A stretch of 64,000 bases of DNA, from assembly GCA_050260675.1 (NCBI GenBank), contig JBLNCN010000005.1, positions 1 through 64,000 of the forward strand. Direction: 5' to 3'. Of this stretch, positions 40,426 through 49,014 are shown piece after piece. Each line of letters starts with the position of its first letter. Within the stretch, counting starts at the first letter, position 1. Both the position numbers and the translations under genes were made by a program. The DNA comes from JBBDIP01 sp050260675 (GTDB lineage Bacteria > Bacillota > Sulfobacillia > Fermentithermobacillales > Fermentithermobacillaceae). The notes under the pieces were generated by a model that saw nothing but the letters and a program-made list of their open reading frames with translations, had not been told where the DNA came from and searched no databases.

Positions 40426-40516
40426 GGAAAGGTTAACCCCGAGGGCCTGTCGAACACCAGACTAAAGGCGTGAAGGTCGCGAGACCGGCCCCTTCGGGGC
40501 AAGGAGGTTTGCCACA

Positions 40517-40789
40517 TTGAACGGAGCGCTTCAGCAATACGGCACTCTTATCTGGACGGGTCTGCTCTTTGTCATGATGTACTTCTTCATGATCCGGCCG
40601 CAGCAGAAGGAGCAGCGGCTGCGGGCGGAGATGATCCGCGCGCTCAAGCCGGGCGACAGGATCGTGACGGCAGGCGGCGTGGTCGGGGTCATCACCAAGG
40701 TTGAAGATGTCTTGGTCAAGGTGAGGGTGGCCGAGCGGGTTGAGATCGACGTCCTCAAGACCGGGGTGGCGCGGACTCTGAAGGACTGA
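40517..40789 (+). CDS. yajC: Preprotein translocase subunit YajC
   Basis: The 90-aa protein has one membrane helix (FVMMYFFMIRPQQKEQ) and a small cytoplasmic domain (KPGDRIVTAGGVVGVITKV). It is an accessory of the Sec translocon. It starts with TTG after AAGGAGG. Here secDF does not follow; instead a terminator ends the operon. Confidence 0.95.
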   Translation: MNGALQQYGTLIWTGLLFVMMYFFMIRPQQKEQRLRAEMIRALKPGDRIVTAGGVVGVITKVEDVLVKVRVAERVEIDVLKTGVARTLKD

Positions 40790-40838
40790 GCCAACAAGGC
40801 CCGTACACAACTGAATACTTGGCACCACATACAGATCC

Positions 40839-40868
40839 AATCCGGACGTTTTTGGTCCGGATTTTCTG
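40839..40868 (+). terminator. Rho-independent terminator after yajC
   Basis: AATCCGGAC (40839-40847) and GTCCGGATT (40855-40863) form a perfect 9-bp stem with a 7-base loop, followed by TTCTG. The next promoter -10 box begins at 40869, so the terminator and promoter are back to back. Confidence 0.8.
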
Positions 40869-40964
40869 TATAATGGACCGGAGAACGACTTGCTAGTGTA
40901 CAATTGTAACCGGGTTTGCGAGTGAAGGAGATCCATTTACGATAAGGAATAGATCCATTGGATC
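40869..40964 (+). promoter_or_regulatory. gntR-kor promoter with palindromic operator candidates
   Basis: TATAAT at 40869-40874 is a perfect -10 box; no good -35 is seen because the terminator stem occupies that place. Downstream, TACAATTGTA (40899-40908) and GATCCATTGGATC (40952-40964) are perfect palindromes, with a half-copy GATCCATT near 40930. They are plausible binding sites for the GntR protein encoded next. Confidence 0.45.
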
Positions 40965-40995
40965 ATATGGCCCGGTCAATTGGGAGGGGTATGGC

Positions 40996-42027
40996 TTGGC
41001 AGAAGAACATTCCTTTGACCTCCAAAGGAAGGGCGGCCTTCCCATCTACTTGCAGGTCAAACGCAAGATAGAGGCTCTGATCTCCTCAGGCCAGTGGGAC
41101 AAGGGCCGCAGGCTTCCCACGGAACGCGCTCTCGCCGCTGAACTGAACGTCAGCCGCAACACCGTCAGCTTGGCCTACCGCCAGCTTGAGGCGGAGGGCC
41201 TTATCACTTCCCGCCAGGGGCGCGGCACTTTCGTGGCGGAGGCGGACGACATCCTCAGGATGGAGAACAAGCGGGAGCGGCTATCCAGGATCATCGATCT
41301 GGCGATTGAGGATGCCCTGTCCCTGGGAGCAAACCTGGACGAGTTCATGTCGGTCGCCCAGAAGAGGGTGGACGAGAGGCGCCGAATGCTGTCTTCAGTG
41401 CTCGTCGCCTTCATAGAGTGCAACCGCGAACAGCTGGACTACTTCAGCAAGGAGATCGAGCTGGGCACAGGCGTGAGAGTGGAGCCCGTCCTTATCGACG
41501 ATCTGCACGCCGGCGACGAAGCGGCCAAGGCGATGGTCAACCGGGCCGACATGGTCGTCACGACGTTCTTCCACCTTGACGAGGTTAAGGAGCTGTTCCC
41601 GAGGCGGGGCGAAGACATACTCGGCATCGCTCTCGACCCCGGAATCGAGTCCATCGTGAAGATAGCCAGATTGCCCAAGGGGGCCAAGGTCCTCTTGGTG
41701 TGCATATCTCAAAGGTTCGCAGAGAGGATCCAAAAGTCCATGGAGATCGCGGGGATCACCGAGATCGACGTGGAGGTTACGACGGAAAGGGACCCCTCGG
41801 CGATAGCAGAGAAGCTCAAGGGCAAGAGGGCGGCCATCGTGTCGCCCGGAAGGTTCAAGGAAGTGTCGGCCATGGCCAAGCGCGGGGTTCAGGTCATAGA
41901 GTTCATCTACACACCCGATGCTGGCTCGGTCAACCTCCTTGGAGCATCGGTCCTCGAGCACAGAAAGAAGAACAGGCAGGAGGAGGTAGAGCGTGGCTCA
42001 GGAGTTGCGGTGGGACATAACGTTTGA
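40996..42027 (+). CDS. GntR-family regulator with an unusual C-terminal domain
   Basis: The 343-aa protein has a GntR winged helix (about 10-80: GLPIYLQVKRKIEALI, LPTERALAAELNVSRNTVSLAYRQLEAEG) as in the YtrA group. About 250 further residues do not match FCD, UTRA or aminotransferase effector domains as far as I can tell; the alternating strand/helix pattern (RADMVVTTFFHLDEV, KGAKVLLVCISQRFAERI, KGKRAAIVSPG) suggests a two-lobed periplasmic-binding-protein-like sensor. The start is TTG 40996 after GAGGGG. Its end overlaps the ferredoxin subunit gene by 35 bases, so it heads and probably controls the operon. Confidence 0.85.
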   Translation: MAEEHSFDLQRKGGLPIYLQVKRKIEALISSGQWDKGRRLPTERALAAELNVSRNTVSLAYRQLEAEGLITSRQGRGTFVAEADDILRMENKRERLSRIIDLAIEDALSLGANLDEFMSVAQKRVDERRRMLSSVLVAFIECNREQLDYFSKEIELGTGVRVEPVLIDDLHAGDEAAKAMVNRADMVVTTFFHLDEVKELFPRRGEDILGIALDPGIESIVKIARLPKGAKVLLVCISQRFAERIQKSMEIAGITEIDVEVTTERDPSAIAEKLKGKRAAIVSPGRFKEVSAMAKRGVQVIEFIYTPDAGSVNLLGASVLEHRKKNRQEEVERGSGVAVGHNV

Positions 42028-42199
42028 CCCGAAGCTCTGCAAGAAGTGCAATCTGTGCGTGCAGTTCTGCCCGAAGAAGGTGCTCAGCGGAACTGGCGCC
42101 CCGGAGATCACGGATCCTGCGGCGTGCATCGGATGCCTGCAGTGCGAGATGCATTGCCCTGACTTTGCCATAAACGTCCGTAGGAGAGATGCGAAATGA
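41993..42199 (+). CDS. korD: 2-oxoacid:ferredoxin oxidoreductase delta subunit (4Fe-4S ferredoxin)
   Basis: The 68-aa protein has two 4Fe-4S motifs, CKKCNLCVQFCPKK and CIGCLQCEMHCPDF. It passes electrons from the oxidoreductase to external ferredoxin. It starts GTG 41993 after GGAGGAGG inside the end of gntR, and its stop overlaps korA (ATGA). Confidence 0.92.
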   Translation: MAQELRWDITFDPKLCKKCNLCVQFCPKKVLSGTGAPEITDPAACIGCLQCEMHCPDFAINVRRRDAK

Positions 42200-43338
42200 G
42201 TGGCGCCAAGCTCCTGCAGGGTAACGAGGCGGTCGTCGAAGGCGCAATCGCCGCCGGCCTCCGCTTTTTCGCGGGCTACCCTATAACGCCTTCCACCGAG
42301 ATCGCCGAGCTCTGCGCGCTCCGGCTACCCCAGGTGGGCGGCAAGTTCATACAGATGGAAGACGAGATCGCCAGCATGGGCGCTATTTGCGGCGCGTCGC
42401 TAGCGGGACTTAAGTCAATGACCGCGACGTCGGGTCCCGGATTCTCGCTCAAGCAAGAGAACCTCGGGTTTGCAGTCGAGACCGAGATCCCGTGCGTCGT
42501 CGTGAACGTCCAGAGGGTGGGTCCCTCCACCGGTATGCCGACGTCGCCTGCACAGGGAGACGTGATGCAGGCCAGGTGGGGCACCCACGGAGACCACGAG
42601 ATAGTGGCCCTGTGCCCGTCGTCGGTGAGCGAGGCTTACATGCTCGCCATAGATGCGTTCAACATAGCCGAACAGCTGCGCACTCCAGTCATCCTGCTTA
42701 TGGATGAAATCGTGGGTCACCTGCGGGAAAAGGTTACACTGCCCGATCCCGCCAAGCTGAAGGTCGTGGACCGCGCCAAACCCAAGAAGGCGCCGGGCCA
42801 GTACAAGCCCTACGAGGTCGATCCCAACGATCCGATGGCCGTTCCGCCGCTGGCTGCCTTCGGCAAGGGGTACCGGTTCCACGTGACCGGCCTCTCCCAC
42901 GCTGAAGACGGGTTCCCCACCAACAGCGTGGAGGTGGCCCGGAAGCAGATCGAGAGGATCAACAGGAAGATCAGCATGCGCGCCAAGGAACTCGGCAAGG
43001 TCGAAGAGCTGTACATGGACGACGCCGAGGTCATCGTGTTCGCTTACGGCGGCACGGCCCGCTCGGCCCGCATGGCGGTCAAGGAAGCCAGGGCTCAGGG
43101 TGTGAAAGCAGGCCTCTTGCGCGACATAACCCTATGGCCGTTCAATGAGGAAGCAGTGCTGAACATAAGGAAGCGTTCGCCCAAAGCAGTGATCGTCCCG
43201 GAAATGAACATGGGGCAGCTGGTCCTGCCGGTCAAGAGAGTCATCGGCGACGCATGCCCAGTCATCCCCCTGAACAGGGTGGGCGGCGGCTTCATTGAGC
43301 CGGAAGAGATCCTGCACGCCGTGAAGGAGGCGAACTGA
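42196..43338 (+). CDS. korA: 2-oxoacid:ferredoxin oxidoreductase alpha subunit
   Basis: The 380-aa subunit contains the pyrimidine-binding domain of the thiamine diphosphate enzyme (GNEAVVEGAIAAGLRFFAGYPITPSTE; ATSGPGFSL) and domain II. The four-subunit form with this alpha subunit is typical of 2-oxoglutarate (Kor) or branched-chain 2-oxoacid (Vor) enzymes. 2-oxoglutarate is favoured because glutamate dehydrogenase and methylmalonyl-CoA genes follow. The reaction yields an acyl-CoA, CO2 and reduced ferredoxin. Confidence 0.93.
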   Translation: MSGAKLLQGNEAVVEGAIAAGLRFFAGYPITPSTEIAELCALRLPQVGGKFIQMEDEIASMGAICGASLAGLKSMTATSGPGFSLKQENLGFAVETEIPCVVVNVQRVGPSTGMPTSPAQGDVMQARWGTHGDHEIVALCPSSVSEAYMLAIDAFNIAEQLRTPVILLMDEIVGHLREKVTLPDPAKLKVVDRAKPKKAPGQYKPYEVDPNDPMAVPPLAAFGKGYRFHVTGLSHAEDGFPTNSVEVARKQIERINRKISMRAKELGKVEELYMDDAEVIVFAYGGTARSARMAVKEARAQGVKAGLLRDITLWPFNEEAVLNIRKRSPKAVIVPEMNMGQLVLPVKRVIGDACPVIPLNRVGGGFIEPEEILHAVKEAN

Positions 43339-43339
43339 C

Positions 43340-44164
43340 GTGGCGCTGGACCGAGAGAAATACCTAAGGGTCAAGAAACTGCCTCACATCTGGTGCCCCG
43401 GGTGCGGCCACGGTATCGTTACGCAGGCGATCGTCAGGGCAATAGACGAGGTCGGCCTGGATACCGAAAGGACTGTCATCGTCTCAGGCATAGGCTGTTC
43501 CTCGAGGGCTCCCGGCTACATGAACTTCGATACCCTGCACACCACCCACGGCAGGGCCATACCCTTCGCTACCGGCATCAAGATGGCCAACCCTGAGCTC
43601 AAAGTCATTCTGATCAGCGGCGACGGCGACGCCGCCGCCATCGGCGGGAACCATTTGATCCACGCCGCCAGAAGGAACCTGGACATTACGGTCATCTGCT
43701 ACAACAACAACATCTACGGGATGACCTCGGGACAGTACTCGCCGCTCACTCCCGAAGGGAGCTACGCTTCTACCGCGCCCTACGGCATGGTTGAGCGCTC
43801 CTTTGACCTGTGCGACCTGGTCGCGGGAGCGGGGGGGACCTTTGTAGGGAGGAGCACTGCCTATCACGCCAGGCACCTCACCAACGTCATCAAGGAGGCC
43901 CTTGGCCACAAAGGCTTCGCGTTCGTCGACGCCCTCTCCCAGTGCCCGACCTACTACGGCCGCCGCAACAAGATGCGGACCGTTATGGACATGATGAACT
44001 GGTTCAAGGACAGGGCGGTCACAAGCTCCAATTGGGAACAACTCTCGCCGGAAGAGCGCAAGGGCAAGTTCCCCATAGGCGTCCTGCGTAAGGTTGAGGC
44101 TCCCGAACTTACCGAGGTGTACGGCAAGGTCATAGAGAGAGCACAGGAAGGGGGCCGCGCGTGA
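43340..44164 (+). CDS. korB: 2-oxoacid:ferredoxin oxidoreductase beta subunit
   Basis: The 274-aa subunit binds the diphosphate part of thiamine diphosphate: CPGCGHGIV at the N-terminus, GDGDAAAIGGNHLIHAARRN and NNNIYGMTSGQ. It starts GTG one base after the korA stop and overlaps korC. Confidence 0.94.
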   Translation: MALDREKYLRVKKLPHIWCPGCGHGIVTQAIVRAIDEVGLDTERTVIVSGIGCSSRAPGYMNFDTLHTTHGRAIPFATGIKMANPELKVILISGDGDAAAIGGNHLIHAARRNLDITVICYNNNIYGMTSGQYSPLTPEGSYASTAPYGMVERSFDLCDLVAGAGGTFVGRSTAYHARHLTNVIKEALGHKGFAFVDALSQCPTYYGRRNKMRTVMDMMNWFKDRAVTSSNWEQLSPEERKGKFPIGVLRKVEAPELTEVYGKVIERAQEGGRA

Positions 44165-44700
44165 TGCGCAAGGAGTACAGGCTTGCAGGCGAGGGCGGAC
44201 AGGGCCTTATCACGGCCGCCATCATCCTCGCGGCCGCCGCGGCGGAACACACGGACCTGAACGCAATCCAGACCCAGTCTTACGGTCCCGAGTCCAGAGG
44301 GGGAGCGTCCAGGGCGGACGTCATCCTCTCCGACGAGGACATCGATTATCCCGAGGTCAAGACCCCGAACGTCCTCCTGGTAATGGCGCAGGAGGCGTGC
44401 GACAAGTACGGACCGGACCTGCGCAAGGGCGGGATGATCATAGCCGACAGCACCTTTGTTGAGAAACTGCCGGAAGTTAACGCGAAGGTCATTCGTTACG
44501 GCATCACCCAGAAGGCAAGGGAACTGGGACGGGAGATCGTGGCCAACATCATCGCCCTGGGCCTTCTGGTCGGGGTGACCGGCGCGGTTCCTGCCGAGGC
44601 CGCGCTGTCTGCTGTCCTCGCGCGGGTACCGAAAGGGACCGAAGAACTGAACAAGAAAGCATTCCAGGCGGGCCTGGACGCCGCCGCGGGTCTCTTGTGA
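44161..44700 (+). CDS. korC: 2-oxoacid:ferredoxin oxidoreductase gamma subunit
   Basis: The 179-aa subunit has the gamma-domain start RLAGEGGQGLITAA and QTQSYGPESRGGASRADV. It completes the heterotetramer with korD, korA and korB. GTG 44161 or ATG 44164 may be the start; it overlaps the korB stop. Confidence 0.93.
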   Translation: MMRKEYRLAGEGGQGLITAAIILAAAAAEHTDLNAIQTQSYGPESRGGASRADVILSDEDIDYPEVKTPNVLLVMAQEACDKYGPDLRKGGMIIADSTFVEKLPEVNAKVIRYGITQKARELGREIVANIIALGLLVGVTGAVPAEAALSAVLARVPKGTEELNKKAFQAGLDAAAGLL

Positions 44701-44707
44701 GGACCCT

Positions 44708-45967
44708 GTGAGCGCTCCGAATCCGGCTCCAAGCCCCTGGGTAATAGCACAGCAACAGGTCAGGAACGCATGCCTCAGCCTTGGCGTTGAGGACGCCGCG
44801 TACGAACTCTTGAAGCAGCCGGAGCGGCTCCTCGAGGTCGCGATCCCTGTGAGGATGGACGACGGGAGAGTGAGGGTGTTCCAAGGCTGGCGCTGCCAGC
44901 ACTCGACGGCCTTGGGCCCGGCCAAGGGTGGCATCAGGTTCCACCCCCAGACTGACGCTGATGAGGTGAGGGCCCTCGCGACGTGGATGACGTTCAAATC
45001 ATCGGTTGCAGGGCTTCCCTTCGGCGGAGGTAAAGGGGGCGTACGATGCAATCCCAAGGAACTCTCCCAGCGGGAGATGGAGAGGCTAACCCGTGGGTAC
45101 GTCCGCAGCGTCGCAGACTTGCTCGGACCGCAGAAGGACGTCCCGGCCCCTGAGGTCTACACCGACGCGCAGATAATGGCATGGATTATGGACGAGTACT
45201 CGACCCTGAAAGGTCGAAGCATCCCGGCCGTGGTCACGGGCAAGCCTGCATCCGCCGGCGGCTCCTTGGGGCGCGACACCGCGACAGCAAGGGGAGCGGT
45301 CTACTGCGTCAGGGAGGCCGCTTCCCGTCTCTCGCTTGACCTTCGCGGGGCGTCATACGCGGTTAACGGGTACGGTAACGCCGGCTCTTTCGCGGCCGTC
45401 TACATGGACGACTTTGGCGCCAAGATGGTGGCATGCAACGACTCCCGGGGCGGCGCTTACAACCCGAACGGGATGAACGCCCGCGAGGTACTGGCCTGGA
45501 AAGAAAGCCACGGCACAGTGAGAGGGTTTCCGGGATCGACCGACATCAGCGACAAAGACCTGTACGCGCTCTCCGTGGACGTGATCATCCCCGCTGCGTT
45601 GGAGAACACCATCACCGAAGAGGTCGCTTCCGGCGTCAAGGCGAGGGTGATCGCGGAAGCCGCCAACGGCCCCACAACGCCGGCAGCGGATGAAGTCTTA
45701 GGCCAAAGAGGCGTCCTCGTGGTCCCGGACATCCTGGCTTCGGCAGGGGGCGTCACCGCGTCGTACTTTGAATGGGTCCAGAACCTCCAGGGCTTCTTCT
45801 GGACAGCCGAGGAAGTGGACAGAAGACTGGAGAAGATCGTGTTGGATTCCTTCTCGGCAGTCTGGAAGATGCACGAGGAGAAGAAGGTTTCCATGAGAGA
45901 AGCCGCGTTCCTCCTGGGCGTGAAGAGGGTAGTAGACGCCATGAGGGTCCGCGGTTGGCTTCTATGA
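44708..45967 (+). CDS. gdh: Glutamate dehydrogenase (Glu/Leu/Phe/Val family)
   Basis: The 419-aa enzyme interconverts glutamate and 2-oxoglutarate plus ammonia. It has KGGIRFHP, catalytic Lys region GLPFGGGKGGV, PAPEVYTDAQIMAWIMDEYS and the Rossmann motif NGYGNAGSFAAVY. Length fits a hexameric NAD-type enzyme; acidic N at the end of strand two (ACNDSRGG) suggests NAD use but is not proof. GTG 44708, eight bases after korC, places its product next to the Kor substrate. Confidence 0.92.
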   Translation: MSAPNPAPSPWVIAQQQVRNACLSLGVEDAAYELLKQPERLLEVAIPVRMDDGRVRVFQGWRCQHSTALGPAKGGIRFHPQTDADEVRALATWMTFKSSVAGLPFGGGKGGVRCNPKELSQREMERLTRGYVRSVADLLGPQKDVPAPEVYTDAQIMAWIMDEYSTLKGRSIPAVVTGKPASAGGSLGRDTATARGAVYCVREAASRLSLDLRGASYAVNGYGNAGSFAAVYMDDFGAKMVACNDSRGGAYNPNGMNAREVLAWKESHGTVRGFPGSTDISDKDLYALSVDVIIPAALENTITEEVASGVKARVIAEAANGPTTPAADEVLGQRGVLVVPDILASAGGVTASYFEWVQNLQGFFWTAEEVDRRLEKIVLDSFSAVWKMHEEKKVSMREAAFLLGVKRVVDAMRVRGWLL

Positions 45968-47652
45968 GGGAGGGCATGAAAGTGGCCGACGAAAAGGGCA
46001 TTTTGGCCGCGAAGAAAGCTTGGGAGGAAGGGCCGGTCGCAAAGACCACGGCACGGTTCCCCGAGCGCAAGAAAGAGTTTCAGACTGAATCGGGGATAGA
46101 GGTGCCCAGGGCGGCGAGTCCGGCGGACCTCCAAGGTTGGGACTACATAACCCAGCTGGGCTTCCCAGGCGAGTACCCCTTTACGAGAGGCGTACAGCCC
46201 ACTATGTACAGGGGCCGGCTGTGGACCATGAGGCAGTACGCCGGGTTCGGCAACGCGGAGGAAACCAACAAGCGCTTCCGCTTCCTCCTCGAGCAGGGGC
46301 AGACAGGCCTTTCGGTCGCGTTTGACCTGCCGACCCAGGTCGGATACGACTCCGACGCCCCCATGGCTGAAGGAGAAGTCGGCCGCGTCGGCGTCGCCAT
46401 CGACTCCCTCCAGGACATGGAGATCGTTTTCTCTGGCATCCCGCTGGACAAGGTCTCGACGTCCATGACCATCAACGCTCCGGCGGCGGTGCTTCTGGCC
46501 ATGTACCAGGCGGTGGGTGAAAAGCAGGGCGTCGCGCCCAGCAAGCTCCAGGGCACCGTACAGAACGATATCCTCAAGGAGTACGTGGCGAGGGGGACCT
46601 ACATATTCCCGCCCGCGCCCTCCATGAGGCTGGTCACCGACATCTTCGACTACTGCGCCAAGACGATACCGGATTGGAACACGATTTCCATCAGCGGCTA
46701 CCACATCCGTGAGGCCGGCGCCAGCGCCGTGCAGGAAGTGGCCTTCACCCTGGCCGACGGCATCGCGTACGTGGACGCGGCGGTGAAGAGGGGACTGGAC
46801 GTCGACGAGTTCGCCGGCAGGTTGTCCTTCTTCTTCAACGCACACATGGACTTCTTCGAGGAGATCGCCAAGTTCCGGGCCGCACGGCGCCTTTGGGCCC
46901 GCATCATGAAAGAAAGGTTCCACGCCAAGAACCCCAAGTCCATGATGCTCCGGTTCCACACCCAGACCGCAGGCTCTTCGCTCACGGCGCAGCAACCGGA
47001 CAACAACATCGTGAGGACCGCTCTCGAGGCCATGGCGGCGGTGTTGGGTGGGACCCAGTCCCTGCACACCAACAGCCGGGACGAGGCCTTGGCGCTGCCG
47101 ACTGAGGAATCGGTCCGTATCGCTCTTCGTACCCAGCAGATCATCGCCTATGAGTCCGGAGCCGCCGACTCAGTTGACCCCATGGCGGGCTCCTACCTGG
47201 TCGAGAGATTGACCGACGAGATTGAGGCCAAAGCCATGGAGTACATCAAGAAGATCGACGACATGGGCGGGGCCCCGGCAGCGATAGAGCAGGGATACCT
47301 GCAGAGGGAGATCCAGGACAGCGCCTACCGCCACCAGAAAGCCGTCGAGGCTAAGGAGAGGCTGGTCGTTGGCGTCAACTCCTTCGAGATCAAGGAAGAA
47401 AAGCCCAAAGGTCTCCTGAGGGTCGATCCCTCGGTCGCCGACGCCCAGAAAGCCAAGCTTGCCGCGCTCCGCAAGTCCAGAGACGGCAGGGCCTGCGCCG
47501 AAGCGCTGAAGATGGTGGAGACGACGGCGAAGGGTACTGGGAACCTGGTCCCGCCGATCCTGGAGGCCGTGAAGGCCTACTCCACCATCGGGGAGATTTG
47601 CAACGTATTGCGCGATGTGTTCGGGATGTACCGTCCCGGAGCATTCATCTAA
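45964..47652 (+). CDS. Methylmalonyl-CoA mutase-type acyl-CoA mutase, catalytic subunit without B12 domain
   Basis: The 562-aa subunit is the (beta/alpha)8 substrate-binding part of a B12 mutase (YPFTRGVQPTMYRGRLWTMR; GLSVAFDLPTQVGYDSD; QNDILKEY; SMRLVTDIFDYC; ISISGYHIREAGA). It ends before the B12-binding domain, which in such split enzymes is a separate small subunit; that gene is not in the window. The Arg that binds the methylmalonyl carboxylate seems kept (YVARGTYIF), but the usual Tyr of RGxYPTMY is Q78. The epimerase next door supports methylmalonyl-CoA. ATG 45964 overlaps the gdh stop (ATGA); ATG 45976 is an alternative. Confidence 0.88.
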   Translation: MREGMKVADEKGILAAKKAWEEGPVAKTTARFPERKKEFQTESGIEVPRAASPADLQGWDYITQLGFPGEYPFTRGVQPTMYRGRLWTMRQYAGFGNAEETNKRFRFLLEQGQTGLSVAFDLPTQVGYDSDAPMAEGEVGRVGVAIDSLQDMEIVFSGIPLDKVSTSMTINAPAAVLLAMYQAVGEKQGVAPSKLQGTVQNDILKEYVARGTYIFPPAPSMRLVTDIFDYCAKTIPDWNTISISGYHIREAGASAVQEVAFTLADGIAYVDAAVKRGLDVDEFAGRLSFFFNAHMDFFEEIAKFRAARRLWARIMKERFHAKNPKSMMLRFHTQTAGSSLTAQQPDNNIVRTALEAMAAVLGGTQSLHTNSRDEALALPTEESVRIALRTQQIIAYESGAADSVDPMAGSYLVERLTDEIEAKAMEYIKKIDDMGGAPAAIEQGYLQREIQDSAYRHQKAVEAKERLVVGVNSFEIKEEKPKGLLRVDPSVADAQKAKLAALRKSRDGRACAEALKMVETTAKGTGNLVPPILEAVKAYSTIGEICNVLRDVFGMYRPGAFI

Positions 47653-47665
47653 GGAGGCTTTCGCC

Positions 47666-48073
47666 GTGATCAATAAAGTCGATCATATCGCCATCGCGGT
47701 GTCGGACCTTGATTCGGCTCTGAAGACCCTGAAGGAAGCCTTCGGGGTGGAGGCCAACCACATCGAAGAAGTGCCTTCTCAGAAGGTCAAAGTAGGGTTC
47801 ATCCAGCTGGGCGACACAAGGCTCGAACTGGTTCAGCCGACCTCCGAGGATTCATCGACTGCCAAGTTCATCGCCACCAGGGGAGAGGGCCTGCACCACA
47901 TCGCCCTCGGCACCGGAGACGTAGCCGCGTGCCTGAAGCAGGCTGCCAGCGCCGGCGCTCGCCTGATCGACGCCGAGCCCAGGCCTGGCGCTCACGGCAC
48001 CAAGGTGGCGTTCGTGCATCCCAAGAGCACGTTTGGGACGCTTATCGAGCTGGTCGAGCCGGAGAAGCACTAG
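47666..48073 (+). CDS. mce: Methylmalonyl-CoA epimerase
   Basis: The 135-aa glyoxalase/VOC-fold enzyme interconverts the (R) and (S) forms of methylmalonyl-CoA. Metal ligand regions VDHIAIAV, LELVQP, GLHHIALG and IELVEP are present. GTG 47666 follows AAGGAGG, 13 bases after the mutase. It is the strongest evidence for the mutase substrate. Confidence 0.93.
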   Translation: MINKVDHIAIAVSDLDSALKTLKEAFGVEANHIEEVPSQKVKVGFIQLGDTRLELVQPTSEDSSTAKFIATRGEGLHHIALGTGDVAACLKQAASAGARLIDAEPRPGAHGTKVAFVHPKSTFGTLIELVEPEKH

Positions 48074-48086
48074 GTAGGGGGCAGGC

Positions 48087-48926
48087 ATGGTACTCGACGT
48101 CCATTGTCACATAGTGCCGCCTGAGATTGCGAGGGATCCCGCCGCCTTCGGCCAGCGGGATCTCCACTTCGATCAGATGCGGAGCACGAAGGGAGTTAGG
48201 TTCCTCACCGGGGAGGACCTGCTCCGCGACATGGCTTCCGACGGAGTGGACAAGGCGGTCGCTTGCGGCTTTTCCTTCAAAGACTTGGGAGTTTCCAGGC
48301 TTCAGAACGACTACGCTCTCTCCGTCGCCAAGATGAGCGGGGGCTCAGTAGTGGCGCTGGCCGTGCTTGATCCCGAATCTCCCGGAGCCATGGCCGAAGC
48401 CGAGCGGTGCCTTGCGGCGGGAGCGTGCGGCTTCGGAGAGCTCTTCCCGGCGGGACACGGTTTCTCGCTGGAAGGGGAGGGGATGTCGCGCCTGGCAGCG
48501 CTGGCGCAAGAGGCCGGCGTGCCGCTCCTCATCCACGTGAACGAGCAGATAGGCCACCAGTATCCCGGAAAGGGCCACGTCGGTGCCGAAGAGGCCTATC
48601 GGTTCTCGGCCAGGAATCCGGGCGTAACGTCCATCTTCGCCCATCTTGGCGGAGGGCTGCCGTTCTACGCCTCCATGCCGGAAGTGCTGGCGCTGGAGAA
48701 CACCTACTATGACACCGCCGCTCAGCCGTACCTGTTCAAGCCCGAGGTGTACAGGAGCCTCTCGGCATTGGGTATATCCGGGAAAATCCTTCTCGGCAGT
48801 GATTATCCTTTGGTTTCCTGCGCAAGATACATTAAGGATATTGGAAAAGCGGGCCTTCGGCCATATGAAGTGCAGGGTATCCTCTCGGAAAATGCGCTCG
48901 GGATCTTTGGCAAGTTTTTCACCTAG
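48087..48926 (+). CDS. Amidohydrolase-2-family metal-dependent hydrolase or decarboxylase
   Basis: The 279-aa TIM-barrel protein has an HxH motif near its start (LDVHCHIVPPE), a central H in LLIHVNEQIGHQ, FAHLGGGLPFYA and the late Asp in LLGSDYPLVS. This is the Amidohydro_2 family, which includes hydrolases and non-oxidative decarboxylases. Its place as the last gene of the kor-gdh-mutase-epimerase operon, 13 bases after mce, suggests a role with an acyl or carboxylic intermediate; the substrate is unknown. Confidence 0.8.
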   Translation: MVLDVHCHIVPPEIARDPAAFGQRDLHFDQMRSTKGVRFLTGEDLLRDMASDGVDKAVACGFSFKDLGVSRLQNDYALSVAKMSGGSVVALAVLDPESPGAMAEAERCLAAGACGFGELFPAGHGFSLEGEGMSRLAALAQEAGVPLLIHVNEQIGHQYPGKGHVGAEEAYRFSARNPGVTSIFAHLGGGLPFYASMPEVLALENTYYDTAAQPYLFKPEVYRSLSALGISGKILLGSDYPLVSCARYIKDIGKAGLRPYEVQGILSENALGIFGKFFT

Positions 48927-49014
48927 CCCCCGGAAGGAAACTTGGGGGGCGGTGCGAATAACCTAGATCGAAAGGGTGGATTCGTCCCAATAACAATGCG
49001 AGGGGGCTCGTGTA

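Noticed and set aside
48927..48960. Terminator after the amidohydrolase gene
   Set aside because: GCCCCC and GGGGGC can pair across a 14-base loop, but no T-run follows and the loop is large; the real terminator appears to be at 49251.
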